Source: Desulfobacteraceae bacterium
GTDB taxonomy: Bacteria > Desulfobacterota > Desulfobacteria > Desulfobacterales > Desulfosalsimonadaceae
Assembly (NCBI GenBank): GCA_011389935.1
Contig: JAABTJ010000007.1
Span: forward strand, 1 to 64,000
Length of the DNA: 64,000 nt
Direction: 5' to 3'
A model generated the notes under the pieces. That model saw only the letters and a list, made by a program, of their open reading frames with translations, searched no databases and had not been told where the DNA came from. Position 1 is the first letter of the stretch, and every line of letters starts with the position of its first letter. Positions 33,458 to 44,016 of the stretch are shown in pieces. A program made the position numbers and the translations under genes.

Positions 33458-33967
33458 ATGAGCAAAATTGCCGTCATTATCACGGATTACTTCGAAGATT
33501 CGGAATATACAGAGCCTGTTGATGCCTTTACAACAGCCGGGCATGAGACGATCAATGTCGGGCTTGAGGCAGGAGCCGTCGTAAAGGGGAAAAAGAAAAA
33601 TACGCCGGTGACCATTGACAAGGCGGTTACCGATGTTTCCCAAAAGGATTTTGACGCACTCCTGATACCCGGCGGATTTTCCCCGGACAACCTGCGCGCC
33701 TTTGATGCGCCCGTGGCCTTTGTAAAGGAGTTCATGGCATCCGGGAAACCGGTTTTCTCCATCTGCCACGGCCCCCAGCTCCTGATCACCGCGGACGTCC
33801 TGCGCGGCCGGAAAGTAACCGGCTACAAATCGATCATCCAGGACATCAAAAATGCCGGGGCCGATTTTCAGGATGCGGAAGTGGTGGTCGACAGAAACCT
33901 GGTCTCCAGCCGGCAACCGGGTGATCTGCCGGCATTCATAAGGGAATCGATGAAGCTGCTCCCCTGA
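33458..33967 (+). CDS. DJ-1/PfpI family protein
   Basis: 169-residue flavodoxin-like protein of the DJ-1/PfpI superfamily, a probable glyoxalase, deglycase or stress protein. The nucleophile elbow is FSICHGPQLL with Cys103, and a conserved Glu sits in DYFEDSE near residue 13. IPGGFSPDNLR is typical of the YhbO/PfpI group. AGCGGAGG precedes the ATG. It stands alone between intergenic regions. Confidence 0.88.
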   Translation: MSKIAVIITDYFEDSEYTEPVDAFTTAGHETINVGLEAGAVVKGKKKNTPVTIDKAVTDVSQKDFDALLIPGGFSPDNLRAFDAPVAFVKEFMASGKPVFSICHGPQLLITADVLRGRKVTGYKSIIQDIKNAGADFQDAEVVVDRNLVSSRQPGDLPAFIRESMKLLP

Positions 33968-34120
33968 TTGAAGCGGCAAACGCATCCCGTGGGGGAAGAA
34001 TCCTTATCCTTCCCGTCCATGGCGGATCTTTTCATAAAATTCGGTTGATCCTGCGGGCGTATTTCATTTACAATCGGATAAAGATGCGGTGTACGTCCGC
34101 AAATTTTTTTTGCATTCCAT

Positions 34121-34159
34121 AAAAAAAGGGTTTACAGGTAAGGCTTCCTGTAAACCCTT
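34121..34159 (-). terminator. Rho-independent terminator of tRNA-Val
   Basis: Stem AAGGGTTTACAGG (34126-34138) pairs with CCTGTAAACCCTT (34147-34159), 13 bp with an 8-nt loop. On the minus strand it is followed by seven U, eight nt after the tRNA 3' end. Confidence 0.85.
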
Positions 34160-34167
34160 GCATTTTC

Positions 34168-34242
34168 TGGTAGGCGCGATCAGACTTGAACTGATGACTT
34201 CTACCGTGTCGGGGTAGCGCTCTACCACTGAGCTACGCGCCT
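34168..34242 (-). tRNA. tRNA-Val (anticodon GAC)
   Basis: Minus-strand cloverleaf with acceptor AGGCGCG/CGCGCCT, anticodon stem CTACC/GGTAG around CCGACAC (anticodon GAC), T-loop TTCAAGT and encoded CCA. A terminator follows at once. It is divergent from the PBP1A gene. Confidence 0.95.
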
Positions 34243-34324
34243 TCAAAACATCAAAAATTTGGTCAAAAACTACATCATCCGGCTTGAATCTGTCAAGGAG
34301 AAAAACGCCGGAAACGGTGTTTCT

Positions 34325-36244
34325 ATGAAAATGGGAAAAGTTCTTACAATCAGCGCCATTGTCTTTATTGCCGCGGTATCCGGAGGGATTACGGGCGCCG
34401 TTATCGGCCTTACCCGGGACCTTCCCCAGATCCGCATGCTGGAAAGTTATTCCCCTTCGGCGGTTTCCAGGATTTATTCTTCCGATAGTGTTCTGCTTGC
34501 AGAACTGCACATTGAAAAACGGGATCCCATACCTTTAGACGATATGCCCGATACCCTCCAGACGGCCCTCTTAACAACCGAGGACCGGCAATTTTACCAG
34601 CACAGCGGAATTGATCTCAAGGGAATTGGCCGGGCGATCATTAACAATATACGCTCCGGCGGGTACGTGGAAGGGGCAAGCACCTTGACCCAGCAACTGT
34701 CCAAGACGCTTTTCCTGACGCCGGAAAAATCCCTGCAGAGAAAGCTGCGAGAGGCATTTCTGGCGTTTCAGCTTGAAAGGCGATACACCAAGGATGAAAT
34801 CCTGGAACGCTACCTCAACCAGGTATATTTTGGATCCGGAGCCTACGGTGTTCAGATGGCCGCAAAGCGATATTTCGAAAAATCCGCGGCGGATTTGAAT
34901 CTCAGCGAATCCGCATTGCTGGCTGCCATGCCCAAGGCGCCTTCGGCCTATTCCCCCCTGGTCAATCCCGAACTTGCGGTCAAACGGCGCAATCTCGTGT
35001 TGGCGCAGATGCGCGAAACGGGTGCGATCAATACGGATGCGTATGAAAAGGCGGTAAAAACGCCGTACAACCCGCCTTCCCGAACCAGCAATGCCAGAAA
35101 GGCGCCGTATTTTGTCGATTTCATCATCCGGGAGATGGAAGCGGCCGTCGGTTCATCCGCTCTTTACAAGGGAGGCCTGACGATTCGCACCACATTGTCC
35201 TACCGCATGCAGGAAGCGGCGGAAAAGGCGCTTGAAACAGGGCTCGACAGCCTTGCCAACCGAATGGCGGCAAACGGGATACCCGATCCGGACCCCCAGG
35301 GGGCGCTTGTGGCAATCGATGTCCAGACAGGGGGCATTCTTGCTATGACCGGGGGGCGCGACTACCATGAAAGCCGTTTCAATCGGGCGACGGACGCACG
35401 GCGTCAGCCCGGATCGGCTTTCAAGCCGATCCTTTATGCCTATGCTGTCGAACAGGGATTCAGCCAGTCCTCGCTTTTGCTCGACGCTCCGGTATCTTAC
35501 AACGGATGGCAGCCCCGGAATTTTTCTGAAACCTACGAGGGGGAAATCACCCTTAGAAAATCCCTGGCGGATTCAAAAAACATCCCGTCGGCAAGGTTGC
35601 TCCAGCAGGTAGGACCGTCTGCGGTAATCGATTTTGCAGGCGCCTGCGGCATCACTTCCCCCATGTCCCCCTACCCCTCTCTCGCCCTGGGCGCTTTCGA
35701 GGTGACGCTTCTGGAGCTGACCTCCGCTTATACGGTATTCCCCAACCGGGGAACCCATGCAGAACCGCACGGCGCGATCATGGCAACAACGCCGGATGGA
35801 CGGACTGCCTGGAAAAATCCCGGTGAAAAACAATTCGTAATGTCCCGCGCCGGCGCGGCTGTAATAACAGACGTCTTACGGGGCGTCGTCACCGAAGGAA
35901 CAGGGAGGAAAGCCCGCGACATCGGGCGGGTCGTCGCCGGGAAAACAGGGACCACCAGTTCCTATCGCGATGCTTTATTCATCGGTTTTTCCCCGGATAT
36001 CGCCGCCGGCGTCTGGACCGGACGGGACGATTCCACGCCCCTGGGGCCTTACGAAACCGGGGGGCGGGCGGCACTTCCCATATGGAAACAATTTATGGCG
36101 GAAGCCTTGAAAGATCAGCCGATCACGTTTTTCGACTTTCCGGACGATGTCGTGGAAATCCGGATCGATCCGGCTACGGGAAAGCGCGTGCACGGGAGCG
36201 GCGGCGTTGCCGCCCGTTTCAGAAAAAGCGAAGTGCCCGAATAA
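34325..36244 (+). CDS. mrcA: Bifunctional penicillin-binding protein 1A (transglycosylase/transpeptidase)
   Basis: Polymerises and cross-links peptidoglycan at the inner membrane. About 639 residues: a short cytoplasmic start, one transmembrane helix (~5-27: LTISAIVFIAAVSGGITGAVIG), a GT51 domain (~50-220) with the catalytic TEDRQFYQH and GASTLTQQL, and a transpeptidase domain (~300-610) with SxxK as PGSAFKPIL, SxN as DSKN and KTGTT. ATG 34325 is chosen; the frame extends to a TTG at 34259 with no better site, and ATG 34331 is possible. It is shorter than E. coli PBP1A because the OB-type insert is missing. Confidence 0.92.
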   Translation: MKMGKVLTISAIVFIAAVSGGITGAVIGLTRDLPQIRMLESYSPSAVSRIYSSDSVLLAELHIEKRDPIPLDDMPDTLQTALLTTEDRQFYQHSGIDLKGIGRAIINNIRSGGYVEGASTLTQQLSKTLFLTPEKSLQRKLREAFLAFQLERRYTKDEILERYLNQVYFGSGAYGVQMAAKRYFEKSAADLNLSESALLAAMPKAPSAYSPLVNPELAVKRRNLVLAQMRETGAINTDAYEKAVKTPYNPPSRTSNARKAPYFVDFIIREMEAAVGSSALYKGGLTIRTTLSYRMQEAAEKALETGLDSLANRMAANGIPDPDPQGALVAIDVQTGGILAMTGGRDYHESRFNRATDARRQPGSAFKPILYAYAVEQGFSQSSLLLDAPVSYNGWQPRNFSETYEGEITLRKSLADSKNIPSARLLQQVGPSAVIDFAGACGITSPMSPYPSLALGAFEVTLLELTSAYTVFPNRGTHAEPHGAIMATTPDGRTAWKNPGEKQFVMSRAGAAVITDVLRGVVTEGTGRKARDIGRVVAGKTGTTSSYRDALFIGFSPDIAAGVWTGRDDSTPLGPYETGGRAALPIWKQFMAEALKDQPITFFDFPDDVVEIRIDPATGKRVHGSGGVAARFRKSEVPE

Positions 36245-36285
36245 AAACTTGATTTCAAGCGCATTACCGTCTAAAGAGGCCCTAT

Positions 36286-36741
36286 ATGATTCGGAAAGCC
36301 ACCATAGAAGATATTCGGCAGATTTATTTGCTCCTGAAATACTACGGGGAAAAGGGGGAACTGCTTGCCAGACCCCTGAGCCAGCTATACGACCATGTCC
36401 GCGACTTTCTCGTATACGAATCGCCGGATGGGAACGGGATTATCGGCTGCTGCGCCCTCCAGTTCTGCTGGGTGGATCTGGCGGAAATACGGTCTCTAGC
36501 CGTCCACCAGGACTATCTCCGGGAAAAGATCGGAACGCAGCTTCTTAAAACCGCTTTTGAAGAAACGCGTGAATACAAGATCAAGAAGCTTTTTACCCTT
36601 ACCTACAAGCCGGATTTTTTTAAACAATTCGGGTTTATCGAGATCGACAAGGCCGAATTGCCCATAAAAATCTGGTCCGACTGCCTCCATTGCGTCAAAT
36701 TCCCGGACTGCGATGAAATCGCCATGCTCAAGCTGTTGTAA
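36286..36741 (+). CDS. argA: Short GNAT acetyltransferase, N-acetylglutamate synthase type
   Basis: 151-residue single GNAT domain, probably acetylating glutamate in the first step of arginine synthesis. Core motifs LAEIRSLAVHQDYLREKIGTQLL (acetyl-CoA loop) and FTLTYKPDFFKQFGFIEIDK are followed by the Cys-rich end DCLHCVKFPDCDEIAM, typical of short single-domain synthases in deltaproteobacteria and Firmicutes. The amino-acid kinase domain of E. coli ArgA is absent. It lies directly after mrcA and converges with the gene at 36745. Confidence 0.75.
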   Translation: MIRKATIEDIRQIYLLLKYYGEKGELLARPLSQLYDHVRDFLVYESPDGNGIIGCCALQFCWVDLAEIRSLAVHQDYLREKIGTQLLKTAFEETREYKIKKLFTLTYKPDFFKQFGFIEIDKAELPIKIWSDCLHCVKFPDCDEIAMLKLL

Positions 36742-36744
36742 CAA

Positions 36745-37809
36745 TCAGGAATAAATGAGGTTGCATTTCAGGGGGGGGTATTCCCATACGCCCGGCAAGG
36801 GCAGAATGTACTGGTTCTTCACCGTCAGCCAGAAAAGTTCGGGCTTCAGCTCTCTCAGCTTGCTGTCTTCGGGCGGCCTTGCCGCGGACGTCTGCTCGTA
36901 TATGACCTTGAACAAAAACACACCGCTGCCCTTATTGGCCTTGTCGAGCATGAAGTAATTTTTCAGCTCCTTCAGGGTCAGTTCGTGGCGCTCCGCAATT
37001 TCGTCCATCTCGCTTTTGCTGAGTTTCATCAGCACGCTCTTGGAAATGCCCTGTTCAGAGTAGCGGTACAGGGATCGCGATTCACTGCTCGATACATACA
37101 CCGTGGAAACAAACGGAAGCCTCCGGAGATACTGGGCCGCAACCGCCGCCGCGGTCCTCCGCCCCCCGATCATTTCGGGCAGTCCGTAGAATTCAAAAAA
37201 CTTTTTCTGGACGTCCTGGGCGTACTTTTCCCCTTTTTCATAGACATCCTTGGATATGTAGCGCAAAAAACGGGCCAGGTCCTCGGCGGCTTCCGTGATG
37301 GGCCAGTCTATCCGGACATGAAAGTGGGAAAGGCAATACCGGTGCCTGTTTTTGGGTTGATTTCTGTCCCGCTGGATCAAAAGGGCGTAATCGACCGGGA
37401 GCAGTTCCGTCAGAAAATTATAGAAGTGTATACTTTCCAGGTATTTCTGGGTGCGATCATAATCGGGGCCCAACGAAAGGGTCTTTGAACGCATCAGGTT
37501 GGTCTTGGTGGTACGGTTCGAGTCAAAAAACCGAATGTATTTCTTGTGCTCCTGGGGGATGGTTTCTTCCACAAAAATAACGAGGAACGCATTGTGAAAA
37601 TCATATTCCAGCTTGGGAATGCGGGCGCGGGGCTTCAGTTCCTTTCTCTCGATGAAGGGATAAGGCGTATCGTTCTGCTTGAAATTCTCATACGTCTCGG
37701 TTAACGCATGCGCCAGGATGAACTGGTCAAGGTCATCCCGCAACAGTTCGTAATAGGATCGCCTTTGTCGATTTTCCAGGCTGAGTGATTCCCGGGAACG
37801 CCAGTACAA
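36745..37809 (-). CDS. Conserved hypothetical protein, TTG start with a strong ribosome site
   Basis: 354-residue soluble protein without signal or membrane segment. It is rich in aromatic and basic residues (RYCLSHFHVRIDWPITE; YLRRLPFVSTVYVSSSESRSLYRY). I recognise no family or catalytic motif. AAAGGAGGG six bases before TTG 37809 fixes the start, and no ATG nearby has such a site. It ends three bases from the stop of the GNAT gene on the other strand, and the next minus-strand gene upstream is pgk, 183 bp away. Confidence 0.7.
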   Translation of the reverse strand: MYWRSRESLSLENRQRRSYYELLRDDLDQFILAHALTETYENFKQNDTPYPFIERKELKPRARIPKLEYDFHNAFLVIFVEETIPQEHKKYIRFFDSNRTTKTNLMRSKTLSLGPDYDRTQKYLESIHFYNFLTELLPVDYALLIQRDRNQPKNRHRYCLSHFHVRIDWPITEAAEDLARFLRYISKDVYEKGEKYAQDVQKKFFEFYGLPEMIGGRRTAAAVAAQYLRRLPFVSTVYVSSSESRSLYRYSEQGISKSVLMKLSKSEMDEIAERHELTLKELKNYFMLDKANKGSGVFLFKVIYEQTSAARPPEDSKLRELKPELFWLTVKNQYILPLPGVWEYPPLKCNLIYS

Positions 37810-37992
37810 TATTTTCCCTCCTTTGGCCTGCCTTTCGGGTCTGATTTTTCATATCAAAAGACAAGCAATTACGATTGAAAAGCTCCTGCTTCTACCACCC
37901 CGCATTTAATTTTTGTATCATTTTTTCATAACATTGTCAAATAATTATATTTCACTGGCTCGGAGAAATGACGGACAGTGCGCCTCCCTGCA

Positions 37993-39186
37993 TCATTCCT
38001 CAAAAACCGGTCCGCCGAGGGCTTCCACTCCCGGGAGGGGCTTGCCTTCCAGCAGCCTCAAAAACGCGCCGCCGCCGGTGGATATGTATGAGATCCGGTC
38101 TTTCTGCCCGCTGCTGTGGACCGCCACGTCCGTATCCCCGCCGCCAACAATGGACAATGCATAGGAATCCGCAACGCTGTATACCATGGACAGCGTTCCG
38201 CGGCTATAGGCGTCCATTTCGAAAACCCCCATGGGGCCGTTCCAGACAATGGTCTTTGCATTGTAGAGGGCTTCGTCAAACAGCGTGGAGGTCGCCGGTC
38301 CGATATCCAGGGCCATCCAGCCGTCGGGAATCTCCTGGAAAGGGACGATCTTGGTCTCCGCCTTCGGATCCAACTCCTGCGCCACTACCGCATCAACAGG
38401 GAGATAAAACTTGATGCCTTCTTCTATGGCCCGCTGCCGGAGCCGGCCGGCGGCCTCGACAAGGTCGTCTTCCACCATGGATTTGCCGAGATTATAGCCC
38501 ATGCTCTTCAAAAAGGTATTGGCCATGGCCCCGCCGATAATGAACTTGTTGACGCGGGCCAGCATGTTTTCAAGGGCGCTGAACTTGCCTGACACCTTTG
38601 CGCCGCCGACAATGGCCACCAGGGGGCGCCGGGGATTTTCCATGGCTTCCTGAAAGTACTTGAGCTCCTTGATCAGCAGGAAGCCGGCGGCGGTTTCCTG
38701 CTTTTGCGCCGCAATGGCGCATACGGATGCATGCTCCCGGTGACTGACCGCGAATGCATCGTTGATGTACACATCGCATAAGGCGGCGAGCCCGGAGGCA
38801 AATTCCGCGTCGTTTTTTTCTTCCCCTTCGTGAAAACGAAGATTTTCCAGCAGCAGGACATCCCCCTTTTTCATCTCCGCGACCCTGCTTTCAACCTCCG
38901 GACCGATACTGTCCGGTGCAAGCGGCACATCCTGCTGCAGCAGGCGGGCAAGCCGCATGGCCACGGGTTTGAGGCTCAATTTTTCGACGACCTTTCCCTT
39001 GGGGCGCCCCATGTGAGACATGACAATCAACCTGCCCCGGTGATCCAGTACGTATTTGAGCGTGGGCAAAACTTCACGTATGCGCGTATCATCCGTTATG
39101 TTCTGCTGGTCATCCAGCGGGACGTTGAAATCAACCCTGACCAGTACGCGTTTCCCTTCCAGGTTCATCGATTTGATATTTTTCAT
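37993..39186 (-). CDS. pgk: Phosphoglycerate kinase
   Basis: Glycolytic and gluconeogenic kinase, 397 residues in two domains. Motifs: [74 protein letters not shown] and GGGDTDVAV for ATP and hinge. Length and motifs are fully standard. Its start overlaps by four bases the stop of the small cysteine protein upstream, so the two are coupled. With ApgM (27402) it covers two neighbouring steps of the pathway. Confidence 0.96.
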   Translation of the reverse strand: MKNIKSMNLEGKRVLVRVDFNVPLDDQQNITDDTRIREVLPTLKYVLDHRGRLIVMSHMGRPKGKVVEKLSLKPVAMRLARLLQQDVPLAPDSIGPEVESRVAEMKKGDVLLLENLRFHEGEEKNDAEFASGLAALCDVYINDAFAVSHREHASVCAIAAQKQETAAGFLLIKELKYFQEAMENPRRPLVAIVGGAKVSGKFSALENMLARVNKFIIGGAMANTFLKSMGYNLGKSMVEDDLVEAAGRLRQRAIEEGIKFYLPVDAVVAQELDPKAETKIVPFQEIPDGWMALDIGPATSTLFDEALYNAKTIVWNGPMGVFEMDAYSRGTLSMVYSVADSYALSIVGGGDTDVAVHSSGQKDRISYISTGGGAFLRLLEGKPLPGVEALGGPVFEE

Positions 39187-39458
39187 GACTCCTTCCTCGA
39201 TTGTTTTTTCATGCGCCGGTGGTGCAGCCTCTTTTTTTTAGACCATCGCTCCAGAAAAGACATCCTCCCGGCCTGATACACCCTGTCAAGCTTTTCCTCC
39301 TCCACCACCACCCGGTTTTCGCCTGCAATGGCGGTTTTCAGGCATTGGGTTTTTTCCCCGCAGGCCATGCACTTTTCCGGGGAATGCCGGAGGCCGTCCG
39401 GCGACAGGGGGAATACCGTCTCCAGGATGCCGAAGCATTCCGGTTTTTCCTTTTCCAT
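39183..39458 (-). CDS. Small cysteine-containing basic protein coupled to pgk
   Basis: 91 residues. N-terminal cysteines [10 protein letters not shown] and [16 protein letters not shown] give a possible four-Cys metal site, and the C-terminus is very basic ([17 protein letters not shown]). No known family. ATG 39458 has AGGAG seven bases upstream; the longer frame from 39515 has none. The ATGA overlap with pgk suggests translational coupling. The basic tail would suit RNA or DNA binding, which is inference only. Confidence 0.65.
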   Translation of the reverse strand: MEKEKPECFGILETVFPLSPDGLRHSPEKCMACGEKTQCLKTAIAGENRVVVEEEKLDRVYQAGRMSFLERWSKKKRLHHRRMKKQSRKES

Positions 39459-39583
39459 GGGGACTCTCCTGTAAAAAATATAAACCGGCACAACCGGATG
39501 TCGATCGATAATCAATATATATTCCCCTATCCGGGTGTTCTCAACATCGGCGCGGATGAAACCAATTTCACCACAGCCCCGAT

Positions 39584-40303
39584 TCAGTCAAGCTGATCGA
39601 ACTGCCGGCGCATACGGGCAATGTGCCCGTGATCTGCAAAGGAATAATAGCAGCCGTCTCCCACGACCAGGTGCTCATGGACCGTTATTCCCAATGTCAT
39701 GCAGGCCATCACCAAGCGCCGGGTTATCTCCATATCGGCATGGGAAGGCTCCGGATCGCCGGAGGGATGGTTGTGGGAGAAAATCACCGCGGCCGCCTTG
39801 TGGTTGAGCGCTGCACGCACCACTTCACGGGGATAGACCGAACTTGCCGTCAAAGTCCCCTCAAACATCGTTTCCACGGCCATGACGCGGTTTTTCGCAT
39901 CCAGGAAAAGCACCTTGAAACACTCGCGGTCCATAGCCGACATGGAATGATACAGAAAGTGAAAAAGGGCCTCCGCGTTATTCAGTGCTTCCGAGCGGAC
40001 AATTTTTTTCTCGAGAAAACGCTTGGAAACGGCAGGAATCAATTTAAGGCCGAATACGTTTTTGGGCCCGATGCCCTTGATTTCGCACAGCTCGCTTACG
40101 GGCGCTTCAAACACCTGCTGAAGCGTCTTAAACCGTTTCAGAAGCGCCTTTGCTTCATCCTTACAATCTTTACGGGGGGTAAACAGGGTCAGCAGCAATT
40201 CGATGACTTCATAATCATGAAACCCTTCCAGGCCGCCCGCGAGAAACCGGTCCCTCAACCGCTGGCGATGGCCTTCGGATTTATGCCGGTTTTTCTTGTC
40301 CAT
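39584..40303 (-). CDS. radC: RadC family protein (JAMM/MPN+ domain)
   Basis: 239 residues: a helix-hairpin-helix part (~25-95, with LCEIKGIGPKNVFGLKL) and a RadC JAMM domain with Glu and the metal motif FSHNHPSGDPEPSHADMEIT. The fold is a predicted metal-dependent hydrolase. The old DNA-repair assignment of RadC is not well supported, so the role is uncertain. It lies 56 bp downstream of gpsA on the same strand. Confidence 0.88.
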   Translation of the reverse strand: MDKKNRHKSEGHRQRLRDRFLAGGLEGFHDYEVIELLLTLFTPRKDCKDEAKALLKRFKTLQQVFEAPVSELCEIKGIGPKNVFGLKLIPAVSKRFLEKKIVRSEALNNAEALFHFLYHSMSAMDRECFKVLFLDAKNRVMAVETMFEGTLTASSVYPREVVRAALNHKAAAVIFSHNHPSGDPEPSHADMEITRRLVMACMTLGITVHEHLVVGDGCYYSFADHGHIARMRRQFDQLD

Positions 40304-40359
40304 GAAAATTCCTGGCAGGTTTCACATTCAAAAGCGGATATTCATTCTGGCAAGATGTA

Positions 40360-41382
40360 CTATTCCACGTCTTCGAGTTCGCTTTTCAGATTCCTGGTCA
40401 TCAATTGGTACACTGCGGCTTTTGGATCAAGGTCGTCATAGAGCACGGCATACACCGCATGCGCAATGGGCATTTCCACGCCCAGTTTTTCAGACAGGTT
40501 ATACACCGACTTGGCTGTTTTTACGCCTTCTGCAACCATTCGCATTTCCGACAGGATGTCGCCCAGCTTTTTCCCTTCCCCGATCATTTTGCCCACGGTG
40601 TGGTTTCGGGAAAGGGTTCCGGTACATGTCAGCATCAGGTCTCCCACCCCCGCAAGCCCTGCGAAAGTGTGGGGATTTGCGCCCAGACGAATACCCAACC
40701 GCCGGATTTCGGCCAGACCACGCGTAATTAACGCGGCCCGGCTGTTCAAACCCAGGCCCAGGCCGTCAACGATCCCGGATGCGATGGCGATAACGTTTTT
40801 AACGGCCCCGCCCAGCTCGACCCCGATCATGTCCTTGTTGGTGTATACCCGGAAATAAGACGTGGCGAAAACGGCCTGCACATCGTTTGCGACATCAATA
40901 TTCGCTGCCGCGGCCGTCACCACCGTCGGCATTCTCTGGGCGACCTCAATGGCAAAGCTCGGCCCCGAAAGGACGGCCAGCCGCCCTTTTCCAGGAAGGA
41001 TCTCCCCGAGAACGCCGGTCATGGTCAGATGCGTTTTGTTTTCGATCCCTTTTGAGGCGGTGACCACGACGGCTTCCTCCGGCAGGTGCTTTGCCGCAAG
41101 TCCCGCCACGCGGCGCATCTCATGGGACGGCACGACCATGAGCACAAGGTCCTTTCCACCGACCACTTTCGCCAGGTCATTGGAGGCACGAAGTTTTTTC
41201 TCAAGGATGATTTCAGGCAAAAACAGCCTGTTTTCCCTTCCCGAATTGATGCTTTCGGCAACCTCGGGTTCATACGCCCACAAATCGACCCAGTACCCCT
41301 TGCCTGCAAGGAGGTCCGCCAGTGCGGTTCCCCAACTGCCGGCGCCGACCACACCGATTTTCAGATTCTGTATATTTAGCAT
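40360..41382 (-). CDS. gpsA: Glycerol-3-phosphate dehydrogenase [NAD(P)+]
   Basis: Makes sn-glycerol 3-phosphate from dihydroxyacetone phosphate for phospholipids. 340 residues with the N-terminal Rossmann motif GVVGAGSWGTALADLL, VPSHEMR, SGPSFAIEVAQRMPT, the catalytic Lys in GGAVKNVIAIASG and the C-terminal LTCTGTLSRNHTVG. All are standard for GpsA. It lies between gyrA and radC on the minus strand. Confidence 0.94.
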   Translation of the reverse strand: MLNIQNLKIGVVGAGSWGTALADLLAGKGYWVDLWAYEPEVAESINSGRENRLFLPEIILEKKLRASNDLAKVVGGKDLVLMVVPSHEMRRVAGLAAKHLPEEAVVVTASKGIENKTHLTMTGVLGEILPGKGRLAVLSGPSFAIEVAQRMPTVVTAAAANIDVANDVQAVFATSYFRVYTNKDMIGVELGGAVKNVIAIASGIVDGLGLGLNSRAALITRGLAEIRRLGIRLGANPHTFAGLAGVGDLMLTCTGTLSRNHTVGKMIGEGKKLGDILSEMRMVAEGVKTAKSVYNLSEKLGVEMPIAHAVYAVLYDDLDPKAAVYQLMTRNLKSELEDVE

Positions 41383-41481
41383 TTCTGCCCACCTGGTTTC
41401 CGCCCGGCCACAAAAACCTAACGGAAACGATAATGCATTGTTTTTGTTCGGCCACTTCCGGCGGAGCCGTCAATAACGAAA

Positions 41482-43980
41482 TCAATCTGTGGTGTCGATG
41501 TCCCCGGAAGGGGGAATATCATTTTCTTCCTCACCTGTATCGATGGCGTCGTCTGCAGCCTCGGCAAGCCTCGCCGCGCTGACCAGCCGTTCGTCTGCTT
41601 CCATGTTGACCAGTTTTACGCCCTGGGTATTCCTGCTGATCACAGAAATGTTTCCGATGGCGATCCGGATAATTTTTCCGGAGCTGGTCATGAGCATAAT
41701 ATCATCGTCGTCACTGACCAGCAGGATGGTTACCACCTTGCCGTTTCGTTCGCTGGTCTTGATCGTTATAACGCCTTTTCCGCCCCGTTTCTGCACCGGG
41801 TATTCGTCTATGGCGGTGCGCTTGCCGTAGCCGTTTTCCGTTGCCGTGAAAAGCGTCTCACCGTGCGCCATCACCTCCATTCCAACCAGCACATCCCCGG
41901 GAGAAAGGGTCATGCCCCGGACGCCGCGGGATATACGCCCGCTGGGGCGCACATCGGTTTCGTGGAAACGGATGGACTTGCCATCCCGGGAGCACAGAAA
42001 AACGTTCTGGGTACCGTCGGAAAGGCGGGCAGCGATGAGTTCGTCCCCTTCGCCCAACCGTATCGCGATGATGCCGCCGGATCTCGGCCGGGAAAAAGCC
42101 ATTATATCGGTCTTCTTAACCACCCCGCTCCGGGTGCACATGAGAATATTCAGGCCAGGGGTGAACTGTGGGACGGCCAGAACGGTGGTGAGATGTTCCT
42201 CCGGCAGGAAATTAAGCAGGTTGACGATGGCTTTCCCCCGGGACCAGCGCCCCCCCTCGGGAATATCATAGACTTTGCACCAGTACACCCGCCCCTGGTT
42301 GGTAAAAAACAGGAACGTATGATGGGTGGAGGCCACGAAAAGGTGTTCGACAAAATCCTCGTCTTTCGTGCCCATACCGGTTTTTCCCTTGCCGCCCCGG
42401 TTCTGCTGCTGGTAAAGGGTAACCGGGTTTCTCTTGATATACCCGCTTTTGGTAATGGTGACCACCATATCTTCCTCGGCGATCATGTCCTCGATGCTGA
42501 TTTCCCGGGTATCGGCAACGATCATCGTACGGCGTTCATCCCCGAATACATCCTGTATTTCGGTCAACTCGTCCTTGATGATATTCAAAACCAGCCGCTC
42601 GCTGGAAAGGATTTCTTTGTACCGCGCAATGGCCTGCAGAATTTCGATGTGCTCCTGTTTTATCTTGTCTCGCTCCAGGCCCGTAAGACGCTGCAGGCGC
42701 ATATCCAGTATGGCCTGGGCCTGCACGTCGCTCAGCGCGAAGCGATCGATCAGCAGCGTCTTTGCCTCCGCAGGCGACCCCGCGCTGCGGATCAGGGAAA
42801 CCACCTCGTCCAGGTTGTCCAGGGCGACGATAAGCCCTTCCAGTATATGGGCCCGGGCTTCGGCCTTTTCCAGGTCGTAGCGGGTCCGCCGGACAATGAC
42901 TTCCTTGCGGTGGATGATGAAGTGCTCAAGGATTTCCTTGAGGTTCAGCAATTCGGGACGGCGGTTGACCACGGCCAGAAAAATAATGCCGAAATTGTGC
43001 TCCAGCTGCGTATGCTTGTAAAGCTTGTTTAACACCACCTCGGCCATCTGGTCTTTTTTCAGGGCAATGGCCACGCGGATACCCTCTTTGTCCGATTCGT
43101 CCCGGACATATCGGATGCCCTCGATCTGCTTGTGCTTGACCATCTCCGCAATTTTTTCGATGAGGGTGGCCTTGTTGACCTGGTATGGCAGCTCCTTGAC
43201 CACGATGGTTTCCGCCTGGCTGCCCTTGTCTTTTTCAATATCGATCAACGCCCGTATGCGCAGTTTGCCGCGCCCGGTCTGGTAGGCATTCCGTATGCCT
43301 TCTGTACCGTACAAGATGCCCCCGGTAGGAAAATCCGGGCCGGACAGGTGCGTCATCAATTCATCGATGGAAATGGAAGAATCATCGATCAGCGCTTTTA
43401 TTGCGTTGCAGAGCTCGTTCAAATTGTGGGGAGGAATATTCGTGGTCATGCCCACGGCAATCCCCGACGATCCGTTCAAAAGCAGGGAAGGTACCCGGGC
43501 GGGCAGAACAACTGGTTCATGCAGGGTTTCGTCGTAGTTCAACTGCCACCCGACGGTATCCTTGTCAATGTCTTCCAGCATCTGATGGGCCAGCCGGGCC
43601 ATCCGGATTTCGGTATACCGCATTGCGGCCGCCGGATCGCCATCTACAGACCCGAAGTTGCCCTGTCCGTCCACAAACGGGTAGCGCAGGCTGAAATCCT
43701 GCGCCATGCGCACGATGGCATCGTAGACGGAACTGTCCCCGTGCGGATGGTATTTACCCAGGACATCACCGACAACACGGGCGGATTTTTTATACGGCTT
43801 GTTCCAGTCATTCTTCAGCTCCCGCATGGCAAACAGAATCCTGCGGTGGACAGGTTTCATCCCGTCGCGTACATCCGGCAGCGCCCTGCCGATGATCACG
43901 CTCATGGCGTAATCAAGATATGATTGGCGCATTTCCCGTTCAATGCTTATTTCGGATATCTGCTGCTCAATGTCACCCAT
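41482..43980 (-). CDS. gyrA: DNA gyrase subunit A
   Basis: 832-residue breakage-reunion subunit of the type II topoisomerase that introduces negative supercoils. The N-terminus [21 protein letters not shown], catalytic Tyr122 in [10 protein letters not shown], and quinolone region [17 protein letters not shown] number exactly as in E. coli, with Ser83 and Asp87 present (the susceptible state). The C-terminal beta-pinwheel carries the GyrA-box QKRGGKGV (with related [12 protein letters not shown] upstream), which favours gyrase over ParC. The upstream region has strong hairpins (44017-44099). Confidence 0.96.
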   Translation of the reverse strand: MGDIEQQISEISIEREMRQSYLDYAMSVIIGRALPDVRDGMKPVHRRILFAMRELKNDWNKPYKKSARVVGDVLGKYHPHGDSSVYDAIVRMAQDFSLRYPFVDGQGNFGSVDGDPAAAMRYTEIRMARLAHQMLEDIDKDTVGWQLNYDETLHEPVVLPARVPSLLLNGSSGIAVGMTTNIPPHNLNELCNAIKALIDDSSISIDELMTHLSGPDFPTGGILYGTEGIRNAYQTGRGKLRIRALIDIEKDKGSQAETIVVKELPYQVNKATLIEKIAEMVKHKQIEGIRYVRDESDKEGIRVAIALKKDQMAEVVLNKLYKHTQLEHNFGIIFLAVVNRRPELLNLKEILEHFIIHRKEVIVRRTRYDLEKAEARAHILEGLIVALDNLDEVVSLIRSAGSPAEAKTLLIDRFALSDVQAQAILDMRLQRLTGLERDKIKQEHIEILQAIARYKEILSSERLVLNIIKDELTEIQDVFGDERRTMIVADTREISIEDMIAEEDMVVTITKSGYIKRNPVTLYQQQNRGGKGKTGMGTKDEDFVEHLFVASTHHTFLFFTNQGRVYWCKVYDIPEGGRWSRGKAIVNLLNFLPEEHLTTVLAVPQFTPGLNILMCTRSGVVKKTDIMAFSRPRSGGIIAIRLGEGDELIAARLSDGTQNVFLCSRDGKSIRFHETDVRPSGRISRGVRGMTLSPGDVLVGMEVMAHGETLFTATENGYGKRTAIDEYPVQKRGGKGVITIKTSERNGKVVTILLVSDDDDIMLMTSSGKIIRIAIGNISVISRNTQGVKLVNMEADERLVSAARLAEAADDAIDTGEEENDIPPSGDIDTTD

Positions 43981-44016
43981 TTCAGCTCCTGGTGATAAAA
44001 AATACTTTGTCCGGCA

